64,000 nt of DNA, from NCBI RefSeq assembly GCF_005796225.1, contig NZ_VAHO01000018.1, forward strand, positions 1 to 64,000, given 5' to 3'. Made by a program: the position numbers and the translations under genes. Below the pieces are notes generated by a model that was not told the DNA's origin, searched no databases, and was given only the letters and a program-made list of their open reading frames with translations. The DNA is from Pseudarthrobacter sp. NamE5. GTDB lineage: Bacteria; Actinomycetota; Actinomycetes; Actinomycetales; Micrococcaceae. Numbering within the stretch: the stretch's first letter is position 1; the number at the start of each line of letters is the position of its first letter. Shown here piece after piece: positions 8,196 through 16,593 of this stretch.

Positions 8196-8840
8196 CTCGG
8201 CCTCCGCTTACAGCTGCCTTACACGATGGGTTGGACGGTGTGGTCAAAGCTTTCACCTGTCTGTCAGAAGCGGCCACGCTGGGAGTTCGCCGGCCCCGCC
8301 TCTCCAATCTGACGAAGGTGAAGAGCTTGGGCGGACTGGTACTGCTTTGCCAACAACGAGCTGGCCTTCACAGTGAGGTATTACACCCCATGCTAGAGGG
8401 TGCGGCTAGTTTTTGCCAGTACCAATAGTTGGGAAGTGTGGGAAGCACTTATCGGCGATCTGCCGCAGGGGAGGCCGCGAACGGGCGGAACAGTCGTCTA
8501 TGAAGGGGGGAGTGGCTGCCTTCCTCATCGGACTCCGAAGTGAAGACCGGGGGCAGACCGAAGCAGGAGTAAGGCGTACGGCCTTACTCCTCTCGCACTG
8601 GAGGGGACGAGGGGAAGGAAGCCGGAGCCAGGGCCTGTCATGGACTAATGAAGTCCCCTGACGCCGGCACCTTTGAAGTCGCGAGGGAGCCGCGGCGCAG
8701 CTAAAGGCCTTGTGTCCGGTCGCGGCGGCGTGGACAGCACGCACCTGCAGGAGTGCCCGGCCTTGCAGGCATGAAGTGCTGTTGGCCTCGGCGAGAAGCT
8801 TCGGCAAAAATTTACCTGGCTGCTCCTGCCTGCGGGGGAG
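8196..8840. other. Non-coding stretch between the cyclodeaminase gene and the GntR gene
   Basis: These 645 bases contain one supported element, the operator-like palindrome at 8376-8387, which presumably sits with the promoter of the minus-strand catabolic unit. ORFs within it have no ribosome site or recognisable protein character. The part next to the GntR stop codon may be decayed coding sequence, but I could not identify it. Confidence 0.5.
8376..8387. promoter_or_regulatory. Putative GntR operator, copy 1 (catabolic unit)
   Basis: AGGTATTACACC contains the 11-bp imperfect palindrome GGTATTACACC, in which four of five arm pairs match around a central T. The same 12 bases occur exactly at 9753-9764, and a one-mismatch copy of the 11-mer lies at 9555-9565. 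The three copies sit before the three units around the GntR gene. This is the spacing and symmetry expected for FadR-subfamily sites. Confidence 0.7.
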
Positions 8841-9536
8841 TTAGTCCTGCCCGGGTTCTTCGTCCTGGCCGGCCCAGATGCCGCGCACGTGGCGCATGTG
8901 GCTGCTCATAATGTCCGCGGCTCCTTCGGCGTCCCCGGCTTCCATGGCATTGAGGAGTAGTTCGTGCTCCTTCGTGGATTTCAGGAACAGGTCACTTCCC
9001 GCCAGGCGGCCAAGCCCAAGGAGTCTGCTCTGGTCCCGCAGGGATCCGACCAGTTCCAAAAGCTTCGGGTTCCCCAGGGCTCCTAGGAGTGTGAGGTGAA
9101 ATTCGCGGTCAGCGTCCACGAATTCCTCCCATTGGCCCGCTGCTGCAAAGGCATCGGTTCTGCGGCAGAGCTGGCGTACAGGGCCAAAATCGGTGATCAG
9201 GGACTTTTCTGTTATTTCTCGTACCGCGGAGACCTCGATCATGGACCGGATCTGGACGATGTCGTCGAGTTCTTTGCCTGTGGGCTGCCGCACAAGGAAG
9301 CCCCGGTTGCGTTTCATCTCGATAAGGCCCTCCTTCGCGAGGTCATGAAGGGCTTCGCGTACCGGAGTGATCGAAACGTTAAGCCGCTCGGCGACAGCTC
9401 CTATCGAGTGCAGGGAGCCCGGCTCCAATCGCCCGGAAACAATCTGGGACCTGATGATGCGCACGGCCTGCTCCCGGAAGCTCTGGGTACGTACGGCCTC
9501 GCCAGCGCTGTCATTCCATGTCAGTGCAGTCGCCAT
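8841..9536 (-). CDS. GntR-family transcriptional regulator (FadR subfamily, FCD domain)
   Basis: This 231-residue regulator has an N-terminal winged helix at about residues 15-85 (RIIRSQIVSGRLEPGS, then ERLNVSITPVREALHDLAKEGLIEM and GFLVR), which is typical of GntR proteins. An all-helical FCD ligand-binding domain follows up to about residue 225. FCD regulators usually sense small organic or amino acids, often with a metal ion held by Asp and His residues. It lies between the two catabolic units, and palindromes occur before both of them and before its own gene. It is therefore the likely local repressor and autorepressor. The inducer is unknown; an imino or amino acid of the pathway is the obvious candidate. 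Confidence 0.92.
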   Translation of the reverse strand: MATALTWNDSAGEAVRTQSFREQAVRIIRSQIVSGRLEPGSLHSIGAVAERLNVSITPVREALHDLAKEGLIEMKRNRGFLVRQPTGKELDDIVQIRSMIEVSAVREITEKSLITDFGPVRQLCRRTDAFAAAGQWEEFVDADREFHLTLLGALGNPKLLELVGSLRDQSRLLGLGRLAGSDLFLKSTKEHELLLNAMEAGDAEGAADIMSSHMRHVRGIWAGQDEEPGQD

Positions 9537-9554
9537 GTTTCCTCCAGAGAATAG

Positions 9555-9565
9555 GGTTTTACACC
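9555..9565. promoter_or_regulatory. Putative GntR operator, copy 2 (regulator gene)
   Basis: GGTTTTACACC differs by one base from the palindrome at 8377-8387 and 9754-9764. It ends about 20 bases upstream of the GntR start codon, a place suited to autoregulation. Confidence 0.62.
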
Positions 9566-9752
9566 TGATTTTACCCTGCCCCGCTGCGAGGAGGGGACCC
9601 TTCTACGTCCCAGCCTGTGGAATCCAGACTACGTCCCAATGTAGCCAGGGAGGAGAGTGACCTTCGCCGCCGACAAGAGGGCGAGCGGCACGGGCCGGCC
9701 CAGCCCGCGGAATTTTCCGCAGATTGCACACAAAAGTCTTCGGAGACCAGTA

Positions 9753-9764
9753 AGGTATTACACC
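9753..9764. promoter_or_regulatory. Putative GntR operator, copy 3 (importer unit)
   Basis: AGGTATTACACC is identical over 12 bases to copy 1 and lies about 70 bases before the ABC ATPase start. A TTGCAC hexamer about 24 bases upstream (9724-9729) may be part of the promoter, but a convincing -10 box could not be assigned. Confidence 0.7.
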
Positions 9765-9835
9765 GCATCCGGTGCTATGCTGAACCGCAAGAGATATGCG
9801 TCACACCGTGGCGGATCTGGACTAAGGAGTTTTCA

Positions 9836-10603
9836 ATGGCTGTTTCCACCCTGCCGAAGCAGATGGTTAGCCTCAGGGGAGTTTCGAAGAGCTACGGGGA
9901 CAAAGTCGTCTTCCGTTCTGTTGATCTGGATGTCGCTGCCGGCGAGGTGACGGCCATGATCGGCCCCAGCGGTGCTGGCAAGAGCACCCTGCTTCGATGC
10001 ATCAACATGCTCGAACATCCCGATGCCGGCGAGATCACCATCGGCGGAAAGACCATCGCGGCCGGTAAAAGTACTTCGCTAAAGGAGATCGAGGCGCTTC
10101 GGCGCAAGGCCGGCATGGTCTTCCAGCATTTCAATCTCTTTCCCCACATGTCAGTGCTGCAAAACGTGTCCTTTGCGCAGCAGCGGGTCCTCAAGCGCAG
10201 TAAAGCCGAGGCCGACAAGCGATCCCGTGCTCTGTTGGACCGGGTTGGGCTGGCTGATTTTGCTGATTCCTACCCCGCCCGCTGCTCCGGCGGCCAGCAG
10301 CAGCGCATTGCCATTGCACGTGCGCTGGCGATGGATCCGGAGGTCATGCTGTTCGATGAACCTACCTCCGCCTTGGACCCGGAAGTAGGCCTTGAGGTTC
10401 TGGCGGTCATGAAGGAACTAGCCAAGGAAGGCATGACCATGATCGTTGTCACCCATGAGATGGCCTTCGCCCGGGACGTATCCGACCGTCTGGTGGTCAT
10501 GGCTGACGGGGCAATCATCGAACAAGGCGACCCGCACAAGATCATGTCCGATCCGGAGCACCCGCGCACGAAACTGTTCCTGCGCGCTGTGGTGGGGCGC
10601 TAG
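9836..10603 (+). CDS. Polar amino-acid ABC transporter, ATP-binding protein
   Basis: I start at the ATG giving [10 protein letters not shown] because AAGGAG lies seven bases upstream; a longer in-frame ORF to 9617 has no such support and would cover the operator. The 255-residue protein has Walker A (GPSGAGKST, 43-51), the signature [15 protein letters not shown], Walker B with [14 protein letters not shown], and the switch His in VVTHEMAFA. This is the GlnQ/HisP class that energises uptake of polar amino acids. It is the first gene of the unit, followed after two bases by the first permease. Confidence 0.95.
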   Translation: MAVSTLPKQMVSLRGVSKSYGDKVVFRSVDLDVAAGEVTAMIGPSGAGKSTLLRCINMLEHPDAGEITIGGKTIAAGKSTSLKEIEALRRKAGMVFQHFNLFPHMSVLQNVSFAQQRVLKRSKAEADKRSRALLDRVGLADFADSYPARCSGGQQQRIAIARALAMDPEVMLFDEPTSALDPEVGLEVLAVMKELAKEGMTMIVVTHEMAFARDVSDRLVVMADGAIIEQGDPHKIMSDPEHPRTKLFLRAVVGR

Positions 10604-10605
10604 CC

Positions 10606-11244
10606 ATGGAACACTTGCAGGCCGTCATCCTAGGCGTCCCCCTCACACTGCTCATCACCTTCTCCTCCCTTCTCATCGGCGCCGTCGGCGGCGTTCCACT
10701 GGTCCTGGGGCTTAGGTCGCGGCAGATAGTCCTCCAGGTCATCTGCCGCACGCTCGTTGACCTCCTGCGCGGCATTCCCGCCGTTGTCTGGCTTTTCGTC
10801 ATCTACTTTGGTGTCAGCATAGGTGCCTTCCAGTTCGAGGCCACTACCGCAGCGATCGTCGGTCTTGGCCTGGTCTCCGCCGCCTACATGGCCGAGATCT
10901 ACCGGGGCGGAATTTCAGCCGTGCATAGCGGTCAGTGGGAGGCAGGAAGCGCCCTGGGCGTCGGACGGTGGGCGACTTTCAGCCGCATCATTGGTCCACA
11001 GGCGTTCCGGGTCTCCGTGCCGTCGATGACGTCCTATGGAATCAGCCTGATCAAGGATTCATCCCTTGCCTCGACGATCGGCGTGACTGAAATTGTGTTC
11101 CTGACAACGCAGGACGCCCGATCCAACGCCGGCGGACTCACGGTCTATATCATCGCCGCTCTCGTTTACCTGGCCCTGAGCATTCCGCTCGCGCTTCTCG
11201 CTCGCCGCGTCGACTCCGTCCTCCGGAAAAAGGTATCCCGATGA
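10606..11244 (+). CDS. Polar amino-acid ABC transporter permease 1
   Basis: This 212-residue HisM/GlnP-class permease has about five membrane segments. The coupling loop EAGSALGVGRWATFSRIIGPQAFR touches the ATPase, and TLVDLLRGIPAVV is the usual N-terminal signature of this class. It starts two bases after the ATPase gene, and its stop overlaps the next permease start as ATGA. The two permeases probably form a heterodimeric channel. Confidence 0.93.
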   Translation: MEHLQAVILGVPLTLLITFSSLLIGAVGGVPLVLGLRSRQIVLQVICRTLVDLLRGIPAVVWLFVIYFGVSIGAFQFEATTAAIVGLGLVSAAYMAEIYRGGISAVHSGQWEAGSALGVGRWATFSRIIGPQAFRVSVPSMTSYGISLIKDSSLASTIGVTEIVFLTTQDARSNAGGLTVYIIAALVYLALSIPLALLARRVDSVLRKKVSR

Positions 11245-11906
11245 ATTTCCTCTCCGACTGGTCCACCTGGTTCCCCACCCTGCTGGACGGTCTGTCCCTG
11301 AGCCTGCAGATCACCGCCATCAGCCTCATCGCCGGGCTGCCCATCGGACTGCTGCTCGCCCTGATGGCATCCAGCCGGCTCCAGGTCGTAAGGGTTACCT
11401 CGGTAGCGCTGGTGGAGATCGGCCGCGGAGCACCTACCCTGGTTGTCCTCCAACTCTTCTACTTCGGGCTGCCCAGCGCAGGAATCACACTGTCTTCCTT
11501 CGTGGCCGCCTGCGTAGCCCTGGCCCTGACCACCGCCGCCTACACCAGCGAAATACTCCGCGCCGGGCTTCAAGCCGTACCTTCCGGTGAAACCGAAGCC
11601 TGCCAGACACTCGGCGTCTCTCCACTGGACACCCTTCGCTTCGTCATCCTTCCCCAAGGTTTGAGAATCGCTTTGCCCGCACTCATGGGCTTCGCCATCA
11701 TCATCTTCCAGGCAACATCTCTGTGCTTCACCATCGCCGTGCCTGAACTCCTCAGCCAGGCCTACTCCATCGGCTCCTCAACCTTCAACTACCTCAGCGT
11801 CCTTGCCCTGGCAGGGCTCATGTATGCCGTGATCACCATCCCTGCGTCCTGGCTGGTAGGCGGCATGGAAAAGAAGATGTCCCGCCACCTGGCACACGTC
11901 CACTGA
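11241..11906 (+). CDS. Polar amino-acid ABC transporter permease 2
   Basis: This 221-residue partner permease shares the layout of the first. VEIGRGAPTLVVLQLFYFG occupies the family signature position, and the coupling loop ETEACQTLGVSPLDTLRFVILPQGLR follows. Its ATG overlaps the previous stop by four bases, so the two are translationally coupled. The binding protein gene begins 55 bases downstream. Confidence 0.93.
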   Translation: MNFLSDWSTWFPTLLDGLSLSLQITAISLIAGLPIGLLLALMASSRLQVVRVTSVALVEIGRGAPTLVVLQLFYFGLPSAGITLSSFVAACVALALTTAAYTSEILRAGLQAVPSGETEACQTLGVSPLDTLRFVILPQGLRIALPALMGFAIIIFQATSLCFTIAVPELLSQAYSIGSSTFNYLSVLALAGLMYAVITIPASWLVGGMEKKMSRHLAHVH

Positions 11907-11961
11907 CACTTGCCCCTCCGCCCACACCCCTCTCATCCCGCATCGACACTTAGGAACTCCC

Positions 11962-12810
11962 ATGAAAAAAGCAACACGGAACCTGTCAGTGGCAGCCCTG
12001 GCCATCGGTCTGGCCGCCTCCGCCACTGCCTGCAGCCGGAACGCAGAACCAACGGTCGCCAGCGACTGCAAGCCCCAACATGAGTTCGCAACCATCGAGA
12101 AGGGCAAGCTCACCGTCGGCATCACAGAAATCCCGCCCTACAGCTACACCAAAGACGGAAAACCCGCCGGAGCCGACGTGGAGCTGATTAAGGAATTCGC
12201 ATCGGAAAACTGCCTTGAGCTCAAGCCCGTTCCGCTGGCGTACAGTGCAGCGGTCCCCTCGGTCCAGAACAAGCGCATCGATCTCACTGTCGGCGACTGG
12301 TACCGAACCGCAGCGAGGAGCGAAATCGTCAGCCTCACAGCCCCCATCTACCTCGACGAATTCGGCGTCATTTCCCCTGACGGGATCACCAACGTCGGTG
12401 ATCTTAAAGGCAAGAACGTCGGTACGGTCGACGGCTACCTGTGGGTCAACGACCTCAGGACCATGCTCGGCGGCCAACTGAAGGTCTACCCCTCCAGCGT
12501 GGAACTGAAGCAGGACCTTGACTCCGGACGCATCGACGTCGGCGTCGACGCCTACGGGACGGCCCTTTACAACTTCCCCGAAGGCTCGAAGTTCAAGGTC
12601 ACCACCGTAAAACCCGACCCGCAGGTCCAGGCGACCGTCGAGCCCGCCCAGACGGGGTTCCCCTACACCAAGGACAATGCCGACCTGGGCAAGGCACTGG
12701 ACGCAACCATCGAGGAAAAGCGCACCTCCGGCGAACTCGTCAAAATTCTCGAGGCGAACGGCCTGCCCGCCAGCTCGGCAGAAGTCGGCGAACCCCGCCT
12801 CATCCCCTAA
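11962..12810 (+). CDS. Amino-acid-binding lipoprotein of the ABC importer (family 3 solute-binding protein)
   Basis: This 282-residue protein begins with a basic, hydrophobic signal peptide ending at the lipobox SATAC, so Cys about 24 would carry the lipid anchor outside the membrane. The mature part has the type-3 fold motif GKLTVGITEIPPYSY, then a segment beginning GKPAGADVELIKEFA and the hinge segment LKGKNVGTVDGYLW. Such proteins bind single amino acids or opine-like compounds. Given the DadA-like oxidase, cyclodeaminase and PutA in the locus, D-proline, L-proline or a hydroxyproline are reasonable ligands, but the sequence does not identify the ligand. Confidence 0.92.
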   Translation: MKKATRNLSVAALAIGLAASATACSRNAEPTVASDCKPQHEFATIEKGKLTVGITEIPPYSYTKDGKPAGADVELIKEFASENCLELKPVPLAYSAAVPSVQNKRIDLTVGDWYRTAARSEIVSLTAPIYLDEFGVISPDGITNVGDLKGKNVGTVDGYLWVNDLRTMLGGQLKVYPSSVELKQDLDSGRIDVGVDAYGTALYNFPEGSKFKVTTVKPDPQVQATVEPAQTGFPYTKDNADLGKALDATIEEKRTSGELVKILEANGLPASSAEVGEPRLIP

Positions 12811-12821
12811 AAGACCAACGC

Positions 12822-12858
12822 CCTGAGCTCCGTCAGCGCACAGCTGACGGAGCTCAGG
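12822..12858 (+). terminator. Perfect 16-bp hairpin between importer and DadA-like genes
   Basis: CCTGAGCTCCGTCAGC (12822-12837) is exactly complementary to GCTGACGGAGCTCAGG (12843-12858) around the loop GCACA. It starts about 11 bases after the binding-protein stop. No run of T follows, so it may stabilise the upstream mRNA or reduce read-through to the next gene rather than act as a full terminator. Confidence 0.7.
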
Positions 12859-12934
12859 CCTCAAACCCAAAGCACAACCGCTCCAGCACGCACTGCGCTG
12901 CCAGGCCACCAAAAGACCATAGGACTCGGAAATT

Positions 12935-14182
12935 ATGAAAACGATCGTCATCGGCGCCGGTGCCATCGGCCTGTCTTCTGCCTACTACCTTCGCAAGGCA
13001 GGATCAGAAGTAACCGTCGTGGACGAATCCGAGCCGGGGTCAAAGGCTTCGGCACGTAACGCCGGGTGGGTCGTGCCCAGCATGTCGGTCCCTGTACCGG
13101 CCCCGGGCATGATGCCCCAGGCCCTCAAGTGGATGACCCGACGGGACAGCCCACTGTACGTAACTCCCAGCCTGACCCCGCACTTCCTGGGATTCATGGC
13201 AGAAATGCTGCGTAACTGCACAACCGGCCGCTTCGAGGCAGGACTGAAAGTGCTTGCCCACCTCAGCCGTGACACTCTCCAGCTGTTCGATGAGATGGCA
13301 GCAGACGGGGTGGCATTCGAATCGCACAGTGACCCCCTCACCATGCTCTACAGCAATGCCGAGAACCTTCAGAAGCACGCGGTGGAGTTGGAGGCCATGG
13401 AAGCTCACATTCCAGGGTTCACATGGCGGAGCATCGACGGCAACGACCTCGTCAAGGAAGTGCCCCACGTCCTTGACGGTCTCGCAGGGGGTCTCCAGAC
13501 CTTCGGTGACCGGTCCCTTGATCCAGCGTCCCTGACCCGCGGCCTGACCGCAGCCTGCAAGCGCGACGGAGTCGAATTCCGAATCGGCAAAGCGGCGAAA
13601 CTGCGCACTGCAGTTGGCGGCTCCGTCGAAGTTGTCCTGGGCGAAGAAACTCTCAAAGCAGATAAAATCGTCGTCGCGGCCGGGGTCTGGACCAATAAGA
13701 TCCTCGCAGGCATCGGCGACCGCGTCTCCCTAATCTCCGGGAAGGGCTACGGTTACGACCTGCCACCGAGTACAAACGGCCCGCAGAATCCCTTGTACCT
13801 CGCTGAAGCCAAGGTCGCCGTCACCCCACTCAACAATAAAATCCGTATCGCAGGCACCATGGGCTTTGGCGGAATCAACGAACGAATCAGCAAAGTCCGC
13901 GCCCAAGGCCTTCTCACCAGTCTCCCCAAGTACTTCAACAACTGGCCGCCCCTGCCCACCCAGCCTGAACCCTGGACCGGACTTCGCCCAATGACACCCG
14001 ACGGGCTCCCCATCATCGGCCCCTCACGCAAGCGGACAGACGTTCTCATAGCAACAGGCCACGCCATGCTGGGCGTGAGCCTGGCGCCCCCAACCGGGAA
14101 ACTCATCGCCGAAATCGCAACAGGCGATACTGCTTCACGCCGCCATCTTTCAAGCCTGTCATCCGACCGCTTCCTGCTATAG
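12935..14182 (+). CDS. FAD-dependent amine/amino-acid oxidoreductase, DadA-like
   Basis: This 415-residue protein opens with the dinucleotide-binding motif VIGAGAIGLSSAYYL and an acidic strand end (VTVVDES), then SARNAGWV, as in D-amino-acid dehydrogenases of the DAO family. The C-terminal FAD-contacting segment GLRPMTPDGLPIIGPS and the final GHAMLGVSLAPPTGKLIAE are intact. Such enzymes convert D-amino or imino acids to 2-oxo or cyclic imino acids and pass electrons to the respiratory chain. It lies at the end of the importer unit after the hairpin. D-proline to pyrroline-2-carboxylate would connect it to the cyclodeaminase-family reductase and PutA. Hydroxyproline-derived substrates are an alternative. 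Confidence 0.88.
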   Translation: MKTIVIGAGAIGLSSAYYLRKAGSEVTVVDESEPGSKASARNAGWVVPSMSVPVPAPGMMPQALKWMTRRDSPLYVTPSLTPHFLGFMAEMLRNCTTGRFEAGLKVLAHLSRDTLQLFDEMAADGVAFESHSDPLTMLYSNAENLQKHAVELEAMEAHIPGFTWRSIDGNDLVKEVPHVLDGLAGGLQTFGDRSLDPASLTRGLTAACKRDGVEFRIGKAAKLRTAVGGSVEVVLGEETLKADKIVVAAGVWTNKILAGIGDRVSLISGKGYGYDLPPSTNGPQNPLYLAEAKVAVTPLNNKIRIAGTMGFGGINERISKVRAQGLLTSLPKYFNNWPPLPTQPEPWTGLRPMTPDGLPIIGPSRKRTDVLIATGHAMLGVSLAPPTGKLIAEIATGDTASRRHLSSLSSDRFLL

Positions 14183-14216
14183 CCGAGCGAAAGGCAACCC
14201 GGCGGTTTCCCCAAAA

Positions 14217-14282
14217 ACCTTTGTAGGCGACGCCCTGCTTGGCCAGGGCGACGCCTTCCCGCTGGCGTTCCCTGATGATCAG
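14217..14282 (-). pseudogene. Serine recombinase (resolvase/invertase) remnant
   Basis: On the minus strand, 22 codons read LIIRERQREGVALAKQGVAYKG without a stop. This matches the helix at the end of the catalytic domain of Pin/TnpR serine recombinases (usual wording L-I-R-E-R-Q-R-E-G-I-A-L-A-K). Nothing upstream or downstream continues the domain, so this is a scrap of an old mobile element. It marks the border between the catabolic locus and the next genes. Confidence 0.6.
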
Positions 14283-14458
14283 CCCCGCGCCTGCCCAGCT
14301 CCATCGGCCAGTACCTGTTCGCTATTTCCCCTTTTCACCCGTCCACTTCTGGTGACGTGACCGTGGACGTGGACCCATGGAACAGCTCTGGTGTGGACCT
14401 TATCAGGGAGCCAAGCCAACGCCTAGCCTCTTAAGAAGCGACTAGTGGGAGAGAGAGA

Positions 14459-15193
14459 ATGTCCAAACTTGTGAACGAGTACACCCAACCGATTGGCCGG
14501 CCGTTGCCCGACTGGACCGCTCGTCCCGCACCGTCACGTGTTACTCTCACGGGCCGTTTCTGCAGTCTTGAGCCACTGGACGTGGACCGCCACACAGACG
14601 ACCTGTACACCGCTTACTCCCATGCATCTGATGGCAGGGACTGGACGTATATGCCAGTCGGCCCTTTCGGTAGCCGAGATGAATACCATCGCTTTGTGAT
14701 GACAGTGACGCAAGCCGATGACCCCTTGCACTACGCAGTGATCGACCTCAGCAGCGGCAAAGCGGTGGGCACGCTTTCCCTGATGCGGCATGACCGGTCC
14801 AATGGCGCTGTCGAGGTAGGGTACGTGGCATTCTCCCCCCTGCTGAAGCAAACTCCGGTGTCGACCGAGGCGCAGTTCCTCCTTATGTCATACGCCTTCG
14901 ACGAACTCGGCTACCGGCGCTATGAATGGAAGTGCGACAGCCTCAACGCCCCCTCGGGGAGGGCAGCACAGCGACTGGGCTTCACCTTCGAGGGGATCTT
15001 CCGCCAAGCAGCGGTCTACAAGGGCCGCAGCCGGGACACCGCCTGGTACTCCATCATCGATTCCGAATGGCCCCAGGTCGGCAAGGCCCTTCAGGAATGG
15101 CTCAGCCCGGACAACTTCGACAAAGACGGCCGGCAAAAACGGTCCCTGTCGGACCTCCGCGCTTCCGGAGCGAACATCGACGCAGAGAATTGA
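14459..15193 (+). CDS. GNAT-family N-acetyltransferase (RimJ/RimL type)
   Basis: This 244-residue protein has the acetyl-CoA-binding pattern of GNAT enzymes: strands AVIDLSSGKAVGTLSLM and VEVGYVAFSP, then the C-terminal signature ELGYRRYEWKCDSLNAPSGRAAQRLGF. The layout fits the Acetyltransf_3 group, which modifies proteins, ribosomal proteins or small amines. The ATG is preceded by a purine-rich GGGAGAGAGAG ribosome site. It stands alone after the recombinase scrap, and no substrate can be inferred. The last 25 residues are polar and probably disordered. Confidence 0.88.
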   Translation: MSKLVNEYTQPIGRPLPDWTARPAPSRVTLTGRFCSLEPLDVDRHTDDLYTAYSHASDGRDWTYMPVGPFGSRDEYHRFVMTVTQADDPLHYAVIDLSSGKAVGTLSLMRHDRSNGAVEVGYVAFSPLLKQTPVSTEAQFLLMSYAFDELGYRRYEWKCDSLNAPSGRAAQRLGFTFEGIFRQAAVYKGRSRDTAWYSIIDSEWPQVGKALQEWLSPDNFDKDGRQKRSLSDLRASGANIDAEN

Positions 15194-15393
15194 CGCGCAG
15201 CCTTGGCTAAGTTCAGGAACCGCGGGCACCTGCAGATTCAGTGTTTATCTAATGCGGTTTTGGGAGCCGGATATTCGGCGGTGCCCTGATGGCCCACCGG
15301 AAGCTGCCTTCTTACTGCGGGCACCAAGGGTTTGTCTATCGGAAAATCTTGGTCAGGAGCCCAGGCAGGGCGGAGAACAGAAGTGCTGCAAAA

Positions 15394-16593
15394 TCAACCG
15401 ATTTGACGGTCCCGCGCGGCCAGTACGGCCGTGACACACAGGACGAGCATGACCAGGGCGGTGACAGTGAGCGGCAGCGTCCAGTTGCCGCTGAGATCAC
15501 GGAGGGCGCCGAAGGCCACAGGCCCGGCGGCGGCGATCGCGTAGCCCACGGATTGCGCCATGCCGGAGAGCGAGGCGGCCTGCTCGTGATTTCCGGTTCG
15601 GAGGCTGAAAAGCGACAGCGCGATCACAATAAGGCTCCCGCAGCCCAAGGCCCCTACAACCACCCACAGCAGGGTGAGTTGCGGGACAAAAGCCAGGCCC
15701 GCGTACGCGCAGAACGCGAGGATGCTGCTGCCAAGGGCGATAGGGCGCTGGTTCGCAGTGTGATGCAGCACCGTTCCGGCGGTCAGGCTGGCCAGCACGC
15801 CAACCATAAGGAACACCGAGGTGTGCAGGCCGGACGTGGCAGCAGGGATCCCCTGTTCTCGCTCGATGCTGGGTAGCCAGGCGAGCATTACATAGAACGC
15901 CAGTGACTGCAGTCCCATAAAGAGCGTGACCTGCCACCCCAGGGCTGACTTCCACGGGGTACGGAGATCGCCATGCACGCGGCCTTTCCCCTGGGCGGCG
16001 GTGAAAGGCCGGGACCTGAGCTTCGGGAACAGGATGGCCAGCGCGATAAGCGCCAGTCCCGCCCAGACGCCCAGCGCCAGCCGCCAGCCGTATGTGCTGG
16101 AGTTGGTAATGGGAACGACAACGGCGGCACCGGACGCGGCAACGGCACCTGCGAAAGCAGTGTAAATTCCTGTTATCTGACTGACATGCCCAGGAAGGTC
16201 CCTCTTGACCAGCGAGGGCAACAGGACGTTCAGGAAGGCAATGCCGGTTCCAATCAGCACGGTACCCGTCCAGACGGTGGCTTCCACCGGGACAGACCGC
16301 CCGATAATTCCTGCCGCGAGCAGCAACAAGGCTGCTCCCAGTGCCCTGTCCAAGCCCAACCCGCGAGCCAGAGATGGGGCGACGGGGGAAAAGACGGCAA
16401 AAGAGATAAGCGGCAACCCGGTCAGCAGGCCTGCGGAGCTGCTGGACCAAGCGAATTCGTCACCAATATCGGAGAGCACCGGGCCGACGATGACGAAGGC
16501 TACCCGCAGGTTCACCGCGATTATCAGTATACCGAGGAAAACGGCGCCAACCCGTGCCTTGCCTACTGTTACTGCCCGTTCAGCCACCGGCAC
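15394..16593 (-). CDS. MFS transporter, CynX/NimT family
   Basis: This 399-residue integral membrane protein has about twelve hydrophobic segments. The first reads VFLGILIIAVNLRVAFVIVG, and VGPVLSDIGDEFAWSSSSAG is close to CynX/YycB transporters (cyanate and nitroimidazole efflux relatives). A repeated half-motif appears near residue 210 (LGWQVTLFMGLQSLAFYVML). These proteins often export small organic anions or drugs. No regulator or enzyme lies beside it, so the substrate is unknown. Confidence 0.87.
   Translation of the reverse strand: MPVAERAVTVGKARVGAVFLGILIIAVNLRVAFVIVGPVLSDIGDEFAWSSSSAGLLTGLPLISFAVFSPVAPSLARGLGLDRALGAALLLLAAGIIGRSVPVEATVWTGTVLIGTGIAFLNVLLPSLVKRDLPGHVSQITGIYTAFAGAVAASGAAVVVPITNSSTYGWRLALGVWAGLALIALAILFPKLRSRPFTAAQGKGRVHGDLRTPWKSALGWQVTLFMGLQSLAFYVMLAWLPSIEREQGIPAATSGLHTSVFLMVGVLASLTAGTVLHHTANQRPIALGSSILAFCAYAGLAFVPQLTLLWVVVGALGCGSLIVIALSLFSLRTGNHEQAASLSGMAQSVGYAIAAAGPVAFGALRDLSGNWTLPLTVTALVMLVLCVTAVLAARDRQIG

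Noticed and set aside
8406..8807. 133-codon minus-strand ORF between the cyclodeaminase and GntR genes
   Set aside because: Biased composition (Arg, Ser, Pro, Cys), no ribosome site and no recognisable domain; it overlaps the probable regulatory region.
14228..14250. Hairpin CGCCCTG/CAGGGCG as terminator of the DadA-like gene
   Set aside because: Short stem without T-run; the sequence is explained by the recombinase scrap codons.
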